Below are positions 1 through 7,464 of a DNA stretch of 64,000 nt, piece by piece (within the stretch, counting starts at the first letter, position 1; each line of letters starts with the position of its first letter). This DNA comes from an uncultured Anaeromusa sp. (GTDB lineage Bacteria > Bacillota > Negativicutes > Anaeromusales > Anaeromusaceae). Position numbers and translations under genes: made by a program. The stretch is from positions 672,501-736,500 of the forward strand of contig NZ_OY764901.1 in assembly GCF_963668665.1 (NCBI RefSeq), written 5' to 3'. Under the pieces are notes generated by a model, which saw nothing but the letters and a program-made list of their open reading frames with translations, did no database searches and was not told the origin of the DNA.

Positions 1-511
1 CCGCTGTAACCGCGTCGCCGATAAACATCAATTCCTTCGCCCGATGCATGCCTAAGAGGCGAGGCAACAAATACAAACCGCCGCAATCCGGCACCAGCCC
101 CACTTTAGCAAAGCTCTGCGCAAACTTCGCCGACCGGGACGCAATCACCAAATCACAGGCCAAGGCCAGATTAAAGCCCGCTCCGGCCGCCACGCCATGC
201 ACCTTGGCCAAGACAGGCTTCGGCATTTCCCGAATAATTTTCACCAAATTGCCAACCTCTTCAATAAAAGCCTTCGCCTCCGCTGTCCCGGCAATGGATT
301 CCAAATAGTTCAAATCGCCGCCGGCGCAAAAAGCCCGACCGCTGCCGGTCAAGACCACGACCCTCACCGAAGCGTCGGCTGCCGCCGCCTCCAGAACCTG
401 ACGCAGTTCTTCCGTCATTTCATCATTAAGCGCGTTAAGCGCTTCCGGACGATGCAGCGTCACGGTCAACACTTCCGCCTGCTTTGTTACCATTACTGTT
501 TTTTCACTCAT
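1..511 (-). CDS. Enoyl-CoA hydratase/isomerase (crotonase), 3' end outside window
   Basis: This is a cytoplasmic crotonase-fold enzyme acting on acyl-CoA thioesters; 170 codons are visible and the C-terminal part lies beyond the left edge. The reading starts MSEKTVMVTKQAEVL, after a clear AAGGAGG ribosome site. The two oxyanion-hole stretches are visible as FCAGGDL (about residues 63-69) and GVAAGAGFNLALACD (about 110-124). The segment FAQSFAKVGLVPDCGG carries Asp in a PD-x-GG motif but no Glu at the classical hydratase position (FAQ-SF instead of FAQ-PE). That pattern resembles PaaG-type enoyl-CoA isomerases more than classical hydratases. The substrate cannot be told. It lies 32 bp downstream of fluC on the same strand and could be cotranscribed, although a functional link is not obvious. 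Confidence 0.9.
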   Translation of the reverse strand, partial: MSEKTVMVTKQAEVLTVTLHRPEALNALNDEMTEELRQVLEAAAADASVRVVVLTGSGRAFCAGGDLNYLESIAGTAEAKAFIEEVGNLVKIIREMPKPVLAKVHGVAAGAGFNLALACDLVIASRSAKFAQSFAKVGLVPDCGGLYLLPRLLGMHRAKELMFIGDAVTA

Positions 512-543
512 CTGTTCCGCCTCCTTCTTATTCTCGCCGACCT

Positions 544-927
544 CTACCACAGGCGCGCACAGAAAAAGCCCGCCCAAGTAGACGCCAAGCAAAGTATCAC
601 ATTACTGCCTGCATTGGCGAAGGCTTGACCCATAGCCCCTTCCTGCACCAGATGCAGCGTTTCATAGCTAAACGAAGAAAATGTCGTCAAGCCGCCCAGA
701 AAGCCTACCGCTATAAACAAGCGCCATTGCGGATCCAGCTCCAACCGTTCCAAAAACAAAGTCATAAATAACCCGATAATAAAAGAACCGGCCACATTCA
801 CAAACAAAGTTCCATAAGGAAAAGCGCTGCCAAAACGCTCCGCCGCCCAAATGGTCACCAGGTACCGAGTCACAGCCCCCATCCCGCCGCCAAAGGCGAT
901 AACCGCCAGATCCAAGGCCATGTTCAT
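544..927 (-). CDS. fluC: Fluoride ion channel FluC (CrcB)
   Basis: This inner-membrane fluoride exporter has 127 aa, the usual length, and four hydrophobic segments. Family motifs are seen: GGGMGAVTRYL near the N terminus, the pore motif GTLFVNVAGSFIIG (about residues 40-53), and GFLGGLTTFSSFSYE (about 75-89), which holds the phenylalanine and threonine positions lining the fluoride path. FluC works as an antiparallel dimer; with a single copy here, a homodimer is expected unless a second copy exists elsewhere. Its start overlaps the DUF190 stop by 4 bp (ATGA), so the two are translationally coupled. Confidence 0.96.
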   Translation of the reverse strand: MNMALDLAVIAFGGGMGAVTRYLVTIWAAERFGSAFPYGTLFVNVAGSFIIGLFMTLFLERLELDPQWRLFIAVGFLGGLTTFSSFSYETLHLVQEGAMGQAFANAGSNVILCLASTWAGFFCARLW

Positions 928-1280
928 CGTATTTTCTCCTTGCCGTCGTTGTGGCGATAGTGGACCACTTCGATGTTCTCCAGGGTAACCATACCCTGCC
1001 CTACAGCTTCATCCAAAAAAGGCAGCAGTTTGGCAATGTATTCTTCGCTGTCCACCAGTTCCACCACAATCGGCAAATCACTGGACAGCTCTAAAAGACG
1101 CGATGTATGAATACGGCTGTTGGCGCCGAACCCCTCCAGGCCGCGGAACACGGAAGCGCCCGCCAAATCAAGGGCCTTAGCCTTTGCGACAATCGCATGA
1201 TATACAGGCTGTCCCTGGTACCGGTCCGATTCTCCGACATATACGCGCAAGCGCTGAGCCTGCCCGCTGATTTTTATCAT
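924..1280 (-). CDS. DUF190 family protein, FluC partner
   Basis: This small soluble protein of 118 aa belongs to the DUF190 family, which is often encoded beside crcB/fluC. It has a ferredoxin-like/PII-like pattern: a short strand (LRVYVGE), a helix (GQPVYHAIVAKAKALDLAGASVFRGLEGFG) and further strands (PIVVELVDSEEYI). The molecular role is unknown; by its PII-like fold and its neighbour it may regulate the channel or bind a small ligand (inference). It is the first gene of the fluC pair and shares a 4-bp overlap with it. No fluoride riboswitch was recognised in its leader. Confidence 0.85.
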   Translation of the reverse strand: MIKISGQAQRLRVYVGESDRYQGQPVYHAIVAKAKALDLAGASVFRGLEGFGANSRIHTSRLLELSSDLPIVVELVDSEEYIAKLLPFLDEAVGQGMVTLENIEVVHYRHNDGKEKIR

Positions 1281-1310
1281 GTTCGGCTCACATCCTTAGA
1301 CAGTATTTCT

Positions 1311-1345
1311 TTCTATTTTTCGCCATACAAAAGACTTCTCCCTGC
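1311..1345 (-). promoter_or_regulatory. Recurrent leader motif GCAGGG-N-GCGAAAAATAG (copy 1)
   Basis: Read on the minus strand, GCAGGGAGAAG is followed by seven variable bases, then TATGGCGAAAAATAG, about 30-65 nt upstream of the DUF190 start. It aligns without gaps to a copy at 9243-9275 and resembles looser copies at 46210-46240 and 49011-49038. The function is unknown; a promoter class or regulator site is possible. Confidence 0.4.
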
Positions 1346-1378
1346 TTAGGCGGCAAGAAAAACCGCCGCGAAGAAATG

Positions 1379-1420
1379 AAAAAAGCAGTCTTACCAGCAT
1401 AACCGGCAAGACTGCTTTTC
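1379..1420 (-). terminator. Rho-independent terminator after MFS gene
   Basis: The 12-bp stem AAAAGCAGTCTT / AAGACTGCTTTT is followed on the minus strand by a run of six T. It lies 14 bp past the stop of the MFS gene and closes the diaminopropionate/D-amino-acid operon. Confidence 0.9.
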
Positions 1421-1433
1421 ACTAGAAATCAGC

Positions 1434-2735
1434 TTATGTTGTTTGTGAACGCTCTTGCTGCACTGTTAACGCAACTACAGCCGATGCGACCATCGCAATG
1501 ATTAAAAAGACAAAAGCCGTATCAAAAGAACCTCCGCTGGAATCAATCAAATAGCCCATAACAAACGGTGATATGAATCCGGCTACTTGGCCGCCGAAAT
1601 TTACCGTACCCGAACTGGCTCCCATAATATGGGTCGGAATTGTGTCCATAACCAAGCCCCAAAAAGCTGCCATGGCTAAGAACATAAAGAATGAAGAAAT
1701 GCTTTGATAAACAACCGCCATATCCGCCGACGGAACGGTATAGGTCAAGTACAAAAAGAAGCCGGCTATCAACGCATTAGGCACAAACAGCCATTTCCGC
1801 TGGCCTTTAATACGATCTGACAAATAGCCTCCCACAACCGTGCCCACCGCACCGACAAAGAACGGAATCGAGCCGGTAATGCCGGTTTTAATCAGGGAAA
1901 ACCCGCGTACTTTCATCAAATAAGAAGGCAGCCAAGAAACAAAGCCCCAGAAGGTAATGTCAAAAAGAAACCAGATTAATACCATTTGCCATAAAATAGG
2001 CTTCCTTAAAAATTGCTTGAACGTCAACGACGCCTTGGTCAAAGCGGCAGCGCTGGGATTGGCTTCCACCGCCTGTATTTCCGCCAGTTCCTCCGTCGTC
2101 ATTGCCGGATGATCCTTCGGATTGTCCCGGAAGTATAAGTACATGGCCAACGCAATAAATATGCCAGGAACCCCTAAGGTTACAAACACCGTTCTCCAGC
2201 CAAAAGCGGCTATAATCCCGGCGGCTACCAAGGAGGCTACCGCAGGTCCCAGTGTGTTGACTGTCGATTGAATGGCAGTTGCCGTGCCGCGCTCCTTCGG
2301 CGGAAAATAGGTGGCAATCAGTTTCCAGGACGAGCCGGGAAAACAGCCTTCGCCAACGCCGAACAAACACCGCAAAACCAGTAAAGCCGGATACGAAAAG
2401 ATAAAACCGGTCATACTTGTAAAGATAGACCACCAACCGATGGCCACAGCCATAACTTTGCGGGCGCCAAACTTATCCGCCAACATGCCTCCGGGAATCT
2501 GAAATAAAGCATAGCCGGCAAAAAACGCACTGAGAATACCGCCTTGCATCGTTGCATCAAGCTGCATTTCCTCACCGATAAAAGGCAGCGCTACACTAAT
2601 CACCATCCGGTCTAAAAAGGAAAACAACCAACCAATCCAAATCAGAGATAACACCGAATACCGAACTTTCCACCGAAACCCGCCGCCAGCCTGCCCCTCA
2701 GCAGGATTGGGCTGTACTTTTTGTGTATTCATCAT
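1434..2735 (-). CDS. MFS transporter, anion:cation symporter type
   Basis: This cytoplasmic-membrane secondary carrier of 433 aa shows the 12-helix major facilitator pattern. The N-terminal SFLDRMVISVALPFI and the first cytoplasmic loop GGMLADKFGARKVM match the ACS (anion:cation symporter) branch, whose known members take up organic acids and sugar acids. Two consecutive Met codons follow an AGGAGG site; the second (2732) has the better spacing. It is the last gene of the operon, after ridA (16-bp gap), so it probably imports the diamino acid, dipeptide or N-acyl-D-amino acid degraded by the operon; this is inferred from position only. It is a paralogue of the carrier at 36633-37904. Confidence 0.9.
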   Translation of the reverse strand: MMNTQKVQPNPAEGQAGGGFRWKVRYSVLSLIWIGWLFSFLDRMVISVALPFIGEEMQLDATMQGGILSAFFAGYALFQIPGGMLADKFGARKVMAVAIGWWSIFTSMTGFIFSYPALLVLRCLFGVGEGCFPGSSWKLIATYFPPKERGTATAIQSTVNTLGPAVASLVAAGIIAAFGWRTVFVTLGVPGIFIALAMYLYFRDNPKDHPAMTTEELAEIQAVEANPSAAALTKASLTFKQFLRKPILWQMVLIWFLFDITFWGFVSWLPSYLMKVRGFSLIKTGITGSIPFFVGAVGTVVGGYLSDRIKGQRKWLFVPNALIAGFFLYLTYTVPSADMAVVYQSISSFFMFLAMAAFWGLVMDTIPTHIMGASSGTVNFGGQVAGFISPFVMGYLIDSSGGSFDTAFVFLIIAMVASAVVALTVQQERSQTT

Positions 2736-2758
2736 GTTTCCTCCTGTCCGTTTAAATT

Positions 2759-3142
2759 TTAGGACAAAACCGCCACCACTTCTATTTCCACCACCACGCC
2801 TTTAGGCAATGCAGAAACTTGTACGCACGAGCGAGCCGGAGGCTCATGAGCAAAAGCCTCTCCATAAATCGCATTGACCGTCTGGAAATCTCCCAAATCC
2901 GTTAGAAACACGGTCGTTTTGACTACCGCATCCATGCCGACGCCAGCCTCTGCCAAAACAGCGCGAACATTTGCTAAAACTTGTTTCGTCTGTGCTTCTA
3001 TACCGCCTGCCGCCACTTCGCCTGTTGCTGGATCAACAGGAATTTGGCCGGATGCAAAAAGCAAATTCCCCGTCGTTATAGCTTGTGAATATGGGCCAAT
3101 CGCCGCAGGCGCCTTTGTTGTGAAAACTACTTTTTTATTCAT
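2759..3142 (-). CDS. ridA: RidA family reactive imine/enamine deaminase
   Basis: This cytoplasmic protein of 127 aa has the family's usual length. The conserved N-terminal pattern KAPAAIGPYSQAI is seen, as is the arginine motif PPARSCVQVSALP (about residues 101-113), in which Arg binds the substrate carboxylate. RidA hydrolyses 2-aminoacrylate and related imines to keto acids plus ammonia. Placement directly after diaminopropionate ammonia-lyase and deacylase genes makes sense, because DpaL proceeds through an aminoacrylate intermediate that becomes pyruvate. The start overlaps the preceding deacylase stop by 8 bp, indicating translational coupling. Confidence 0.95.
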   Translation of the reverse strand: MNKKVVFTTKAPAAIGPYSQAITTGNLLFASGQIPVDPATGEVAAGGIEAQTKQVLANVRAVLAEAGVGMDAVVKTTVFLTDLGDFQTVNAIYGEAFAHEPPARSCVQVSALPKGVVVEIEVVAVLS

Positions 3143-4733
3143 GATTTGCCCCCTTTTTTAATACCTGACCGGAAAATACTCCTGTTTCTTTTCCTTCCCA
3201 TACCGCCCAAGCGCCATTGACCATCACCGAGGAAATACCGCGAGGATACTGGACAGGTTCCACAAAAGTTCCCTGGTCTTCAACTTGAGCCGCATCAAAG
3301 ATTACCAAATCCGCCGCCTTGCCTGTATGCAAATAGCCTCTGTCCGTCAAGCCCAGAACATCCGCTGGTTTACCGGTCATTTTGCGCACGGCTGCTTCCA
3401 GTGACAGCGTTCCTTCTTCGCGTACATACTTGCCAAGAACGCGCGGAAAAGCTCCATATACGCGCGGATGCGGCTTGCCAGCGCCCATCAGCCCATCAGA
3501 GCAGACATTTTGCTCCGGACGAGCCAGTAGCTTTTTCACATGCTCCTCGGTCCCGTAAAAATCAACCATACCAACAGCATTTTCTTCTTCATACAGCAAA
3601 TCAAACACAGCCTGATAGGCGTCTTTACCGCGCATAACTCCTAATTCCACTAGATTTTTTCCTACGGCATCCGCATTTTTACTCGTTTTCACGCTGGTTA
3701 CAAAAATCTGATCCATACCGGCAAAATCAATAAAGTTATCCCACCCAGGAATACCCTGCTCTATATCCTGAATCATCCGCTGACGCAGTTCGGGAGAAGC
3801 AAGACGCTCCAACAGCTTATCGGTACCGCCGTCATGAACCCACGGGGGAAGGATAACTCCCAACATGGTACTGCCCGCAACATACGGATATTGATCAAAG
3901 GAAATCCTTACCCCTTCCGCTTGCGCCGCTTCCAATAATTCCAGCATGGGTTCTACTTTATCCCAGTTTTTGCGTCCGCAAACTTTCATATGGGAAATAT
4001 GCAAATGCACGCCTGAAGCTCTGGCTATATCGAGAATTTCTTTTGTTGATGCTAAAATGTCATCGGCTTCACTGCGTTGATGCACTACAAAAAGGCCTCC
4101 AAACTCTGCCGACACCTTGCAAAGTTCGATCAGTTCCTTCGTCTCTGCGTAGGCGCAAGGCATATAAATGAGGCCTGTCGAAATACCGAACGCGCCGGCT
4201 TCCATTTCCCGCCGCAAAATGTCTTTCATCTTTTGAATTTCACTGTCTGTAGCAACTCGCCCGTCCAACCCCATCGCTTCCATGCGAATGTTCCCGTGCG
4301 GCGCCAAATACGCCATATTCGCCGCCGGATGCGCCTCTGCGATGAGTTTTAAATATCCTGCGGTATTGTGGTAATGCCAATTAATGGCCTCGCTGTCGCC
4401 TTCCAGTCCTGCCAGGTTTTTTCTCCAAGGACTGATATACGCTTCTGGCAGCGGCGCCAACGAAATGCCATCTTGCCCCAGCAATTCCGTCGTTACGCCT
4501 TGCCGAATCTTAGGGGACACCTTGGGGTCCGTAAGTACCGATAAATCAGAGTGGCTGTGCGTATCAATGAAACCGGGAGCCACCACTAGCCCTGCTGCGT
4601 CCACGAGCTGCGCATCCGCCGACAAACCTTCTCCGATAGTTGCAATAACGCCGTCCTCGATCAGTAGATCTCCACAAAACGGCTTGCCGCCGCTGCCATC
4701 AATAATCAATCCGTTCCGAATCAGCGTTTTCAT
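3135..4733 (-). CDS. N-acyl-D-amino-acid deacylase (D-aminoacylase family)
   Basis: This amidohydrolase-superfamily enzyme of 532 aa is predicted to hydrolyse N-acyl-D-amino acids to the free D-amino acid. The metal-binding HxH is seen in DTHSHSD (about residues 63-69), and a later His in GLFVVHQRSEAD; the C-terminal composite-domain motif GKAADLVIFD is present. Where characterised D-aminoacylases have a metal-ligand Cys (GNCG), this protein has GQDG, so an Asp may replace it. ATG at 4733 was chosen over an upstream in-frame Met at 4790, because it lies 5 bp past the YgeY stop and starts the family-typical MKTLIRNGLIIDGSG. It is the third gene of the dpaL operon. The acyl and amino-acid specificity cannot be told. 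Confidence 0.9.
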   Translation of the reverse strand: MKTLIRNGLIIDGSGGKPFCGDLLIEDGVIATIGEGLSADAQLVDAAGLVVAPGFIDTHSHSDLSVLTDPKVSPKIRQGVTTELLGQDGISLAPLPEAYISPWRKNLAGLEGDSEAINWHYHNTAGYLKLIAEAHPAANMAYLAPHGNIRMEAMGLDGRVATDSEIQKMKDILRREMEAGAFGISTGLIYMPCAYAETKELIELCKVSAEFGGLFVVHQRSEADDILASTKEILDIARASGVHLHISHMKVCGRKNWDKVEPMLELLEAAQAEGVRISFDQYPYVAGSTMLGVILPPWVHDGGTDKLLERLASPELRQRMIQDIEQGIPGWDNFIDFAGMDQIFVTSVKTSKNADAVGKNLVELGVMRGKDAYQAVFDLLYEEENAVGMVDFYGTEEHVKKLLARPEQNVCSDGLMGAGKPHPRVYGAFPRVLGKYVREEGTLSLEAAVRKMTGKPADVLGLTDRGYLHTGKAADLVIFDAAQVEDQGTFVEPVQYPRGISSVMVNGAWAVWEGKETGVFSGQVLKKGANHE

Positions 4734-4738
4734 CGTCC

Positions 4739-5935
4739 TTACCACCCTTCTTTTTCCAAGGCTGCTTGCAGAATGCCATAATATCCACACACTGCCTGCT
4801 GCAATTGTTCCACTTCAATATGCTCATCAATGGTGTGGGCCAAGTTTTCTCTTGAAGGACCAAAGCCAATGGTGGGAATGCCTGCTTCGCCTGCATAATG
4901 GCTTCCGTTCGTGCAAAAAGAATATTGGGTAAGTGCTGGGTTTAAACCGGCTTGCTTCAGTCCTTGCAACGCCGTCTGCACCCAGGCATGATTCTCCTCC
5001 AACAACCACCCCGGGAAGAAGCGCTCCCCTTCAATGGTAGATCCGGTATAACAACCTTCTTTGCCCTTAGCGTAACTTACTTTAGCGCTTAAGCCATCTT
5101 GCTGCGCATTCCACGCCGTTACCAATTCCTGCAACGGCTGTAGCACCGACTCCGGCGTTTCTCCAACTAAAAGCCTCCGGTCATAGGTTGCGCGGCAATA
5201 CTCCGGCACAACCGAAGCTCCCGGATAGGGAGCTGATTTAATATCCGTAAGCTCTAAGATGCCCTTGCCCAATACTGGGTGCGCCGTCATCGGTAGTTCA
5301 CGAATACGCTCGATCAACTGCGCCATGGCATATACGGCGTTTCGGCCGGCTTCCGGATTGGCGGAATGGGCTGGACGGCCAAAGGTTTCCAACACGATTT
5401 CCGCACGTCCCCGCTGTCCTTTTTTTAAATTCAGTTCCGAACATTCACCAATGATTACACAGTCCGGCTTTAATTGTTGACTAACGCTGCGCGCCGCTAC
5501 GCCTTCAAAGCATTCTTCATGCACCACGCAAGCTACATAAACGCTACCTGAAAAATCCCGCTTTTTATCAGCGCCGAAAAAGCCTACTGCTGCAAGCATA
5601 GCTGCAACAGCGCCTTTCATATCTGATGTGCCCCGCCCGTAAATTCTGCCGTTTTCTAGAATACCGCCAAAAGGATCTTTGCTCCAAACGCTGGCGTCTT
5701 CTACCGGGACCGTATCAATATGTCCATCCAAGACCAGGCGCTTTCCGGGCCGAATTCCCTTTATGCCGCCCGTGACATTCCCATACTCATCGACTCGTAT
5801 ATCATCAAAGCCTAATTTTCCCATGATGCTGCGAATAGCCTGAGCCACATCGCCTTCTTGACCCGAATAGCTTGGAATGCGTACAAGCTCCTGGCATAAG
5901 TGAACAATTTCTTCTTTTCGCTGTTCTGTCAACAT
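4739..5935 (-). CDS. ygeY: YgeY-type M20 peptidase/deacetylase
   Basis: This cytoplasmic metallohydrolase of 398 aa belongs to the ArgE/DapE/M20 family. The metal-binding and catalytic motifs are visible: LDGHIDTVP (about residues 69-77), GRGTSDMKGA (about 99-108) and VVHEECFEG (about 135-143), with a late His in ENLAHTIDEHIEV. The sequence, length and position beside a diaminopropionate ammonia-lyase match the YgeY subfamily, which is often linked to ygeX/dpaL and to selenium or purine catabolic clusters. The reaction of YgeY is not firmly known; a deacylation or dipeptide cleavage feeding diaminopropionate or D-amino acids is likely here (inference). A GGAA-type ribosome site lies between dpaL and this gene (26-bp gap). 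Confidence 0.88.
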   Translation of the reverse strand: MLTEQRKEEIVHLCQELVRIPSYSGQEGDVAQAIRSIMGKLGFDDIRVDEYGNVTGGIKGIRPGKRLVLDGHIDTVPVEDASVWSKDPFGGILENGRIYGRGTSDMKGAVAAMLAAVGFFGADKKRDFSGSVYVACVVHEECFEGVAARSVSQQLKPDCVIIGECSELNLKKGQRGRAEIVLETFGRPAHSANPEAGRNAVYAMAQLIERIRELPMTAHPVLGKGILELTDIKSAPYPGASVVPEYCRATYDRRLLVGETPESVLQPLQELVTAWNAQQDGLSAKVSYAKGKEGCYTGSTIEGERFFPGWLLEENHAWVQTALQGLKQAGLNPALTQYSFCTNGSHYAGEAGIPTIGFGPSRENLAHTIDEHIEVEQLQQAVCGYYGILQAALEKEGW

Positions 5936-5961
5936 GCTTCAAACTTCCTTTCCATCCCCAG

Positions 5962-7182
5962 TTATCGACCGCTGGAATAGCTGCCATCCCAGACAACATC
6001 GCGGTAACGCTGGGGATCCGTATCCCCTTCCGTACTAAACAACAAGATTTGAGATTGCGAAGTAAGGCCCAGCATTTCCTTAGCTTCTCGCCATTCGCTG
6101 CGCTCCAGCAACAACGATAACAGCCCTAGCGGCACCGCTCCGGATTCTCCGGAAATCACCTGTGCATCGCCGCGAAGCGGATTGCCAAGCACGCGCATAC
6201 CGCGCGCCGCTACTTCATCGGAGCAGGAAAAAAAGAATTCCCCGTAATCACGCAGCAATTCCCACCCCATATAATTTGCTTCGCCGCAGGCCAGCCCCGC
6301 CATAATGGTCGTCAAATCGCCTCCAACCGCATGAGGACTGCCGTCATTCGCTACGGCAGAACGATACAAGCAGTCAGCTGGGCGTGCTTCCACCACGGCC
6401 AAACAAGGGCGCTCCTCTCCATAGCGCGCCGCCAGTACGCCTTGCAGCATGCCCGCCAGAGAACCGACACCGGCTTGAATCATCACATGACTAGGCGCCG
6501 TCAAAGCATGGTCTTGTTTTAACTGTTCCAACGCCTCATCCGCCATGGTCGCATATCCTTGCATAATCCAAAGCGGAATTTCTTCATAGCCTTCCCACGC
6601 CGTATCTTGAACAATAACCCAGCCTTCTTCTGCCGCTCGACGGGCTGTATAACGAACCGTATCGTCATAATTCCAGTCCATAATTTCCGCCTCAGCACCT
6701 TCTTGCCGAATCGCTTCTAAACGATATTCCGTCGATCCTTTCGGCATATAGACCACTGCTTTTTGCTGCAGCATCTTCGCCGTCCAAGCTACGCCTCGTC
6801 CGTGATTGCCATCGGTCGTCGTCGCAAAGGTAATATCTCCCAAGCGGGCTTTTACCTCAGCCCCCGTTAATCTCGAAAACGGAAGCTCGCTAATATCCAT
6901 CCCCAAGCGCTCTGCTAAATATTTTCCCATAGCATAGGACCCGCCAAGACCTTTAAACGCATTAAGACCAAATCGGAAGGACTCGTCTTTTACATAAATC
7001 CCCCCGACTCCCAAAAGTTCCGCCAAACGAGGCAACGAACGCAAAGGGGTAGGCTGGTACTGCGGAAAGCTGCTGTGGAAAGCTCGAACTTTTGCAGTCT
7101 CCTCTAAAGAAAATTTTTCCGGAGAGCTCGCTGGATGTTGGTAAAATTTACTAGAACGATTATCTTGCCAACAAATATGCAT
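5962..7182 (-). CDS. dpaL: 2,3-diaminopropionate ammonia-lyase
   Basis: This PLP enzyme of fold type II converts D- and L-2,3-diaminopropionate to pyruvate and ammonia. It has 406 aa from ATG 7182, chosen because AAAGGGGA lies 6 nt upstream; an in-frame Met 21 bp earlier has poorer spacing. The Schiff-base lysine is in GLNAFKGLGGSYA (about residues 69-81), and the glycine-rich phosphate loop is seen in MIQAGVGSLAGML. TTTDGNHGRGVAW is the substrate-side Asn/His motif typical of the YgeX/DpaL family. It is the first gene of a five-gene operon, with a sigma-54 promoter 36-53 nt upstream of its start. Confidence 0.95.
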   Translation of the reverse strand: MHICWQDNRSSKFYQHPASSPEKFSLEETAKVRAFHSSFPQYQPTPLRSLPRLAELLGVGGIYVKDESFRFGLNAFKGLGGSYAMGKYLAERLGMDISELPFSRLTGAEVKARLGDITFATTTDGNHGRGVAWTAKMLQQKAVVYMPKGSTEYRLEAIRQEGAEAEIMDWNYDDTVRYTARRAAEEGWVIVQDTAWEGYEEIPLWIMQGYATMADEALEQLKQDHALTAPSHVMIQAGVGSLAGMLQGVLAARYGEERPCLAVVEARPADCLYRSAVANDGSPHAVGGDLTTIMAGLACGEANYMGWELLRDYGEFFFSCSDEVAARGMRVLGNPLRGDAQVISGESGAVPLGLLSLLLERSEWREAKEMLGLTSQSQILLFSTEGDTDPQRYRDVVWDGSYSSGR

Positions 7183-7217
7183 GTTCAATCCCCTTTCTTT
7201 CAAGCTGCAAATTAAAT

Positions 7218-7235
7218 TAGCAATTCTTATGCCAA
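7218..7235 (-). promoter_or_regulatory. Sigma-54 (-24/-12) promoter of the dpaL operon
   Basis: The minus strand reads TTGGCATAAGAATTGCTA, with the invariant GG and GC separated by exactly 10 nt, as RpoN requires. The predicted transcript start is near 7208, giving a leader of about 26 nt that contains the dpaL ribosome site. It is almost identical to the promoters at 38047-38064 and 41758-41775. Confidence 0.88.
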
Positions 7236-7276
7236 CCTTCTTTTCCTTATACCGTCAATTTGCCATAAAAAATCAT

Positions 7277-7323
7277 AAAAACGGGTACATAAGACTCTGT
7301 TTTTCGTCTTACGCACCCGTTTT
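7277..7323 (-). terminator. Terminator-like hairpin after the sigma-54 regulator gene
   Basis: This is an interrupted inverted repeat: AAAACGGGT / ACCCGTTTT with an inner stem TAAGAC / GTCTTA around a T-rich loop. On the minus strand it ends in TTTT. It separates the regulator transcript from the sigma-54 promoter of dpaL. Confidence 0.7.
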
Positions 7324-7366
7324 CTGAGTTCATTGGCAAGTTTTCACTATACATCTCTCTTCTTTT

Positions 7367-7399
7367 TTATCAAAATGATAATTTTTATCATTTTGATAA
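7367..7399. promoter_or_regulatory. Twin palindromic candidate enhancer sites for the dpaL regulator
   Basis: Two 15-bp dyads, TTATCAAAATGATAA (7367-7381) and TTATCATTTTGATAA (7385-7399), share the form TTATCA-N3-TGATAA and sit 18 bp apart centre to centre. They lie about 140-160 bp upstream of the -24 element, a normal distance for enhancer-binding-protein sites. A third, degenerate copy is at 7450-7464, on the end of the regulator gene. Confidence 0.6.
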
Positions 7400-7449
7400 A
7401 AATTGAATCTTCACTTTCCGCACGCATTTCTTTCGTTGCATTCGCTTTT

Positions 7450-7464
7450 TTCTCATTTTGATAA
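7450..7464. promoter_or_regulatory. Third half-conserved TTATCA-N3-TGATAA site
   Basis: TTCTCATTTTGATAA matches the right half of the two sites at 7367-7399 and overlaps the stop codon of the regulator gene. Its centre is 65 bp from the nearer perfect site, close to six helical turns. It could be an auxiliary site; alternatively it is chance in AT-rich DNA. Confidence 0.35.

Noticed and set aside
1281-1433. Fluoride riboswitch upstream of the DUF190-fluC pair
   Set aside because: The conserved fluoride-aptamer pieces were not found; the gap holds a terminator of the MFS gene, a short GGCGG/CCGCC hairpin and the recurrent leader motif.
7327-7346. Plus-strand sigma-54-like TTGGCA
   Set aside because: TTGGCAAGTTTTCACTAT lacks a GC at the required 10-nt distance from GG, and no plus-strand gene follows.
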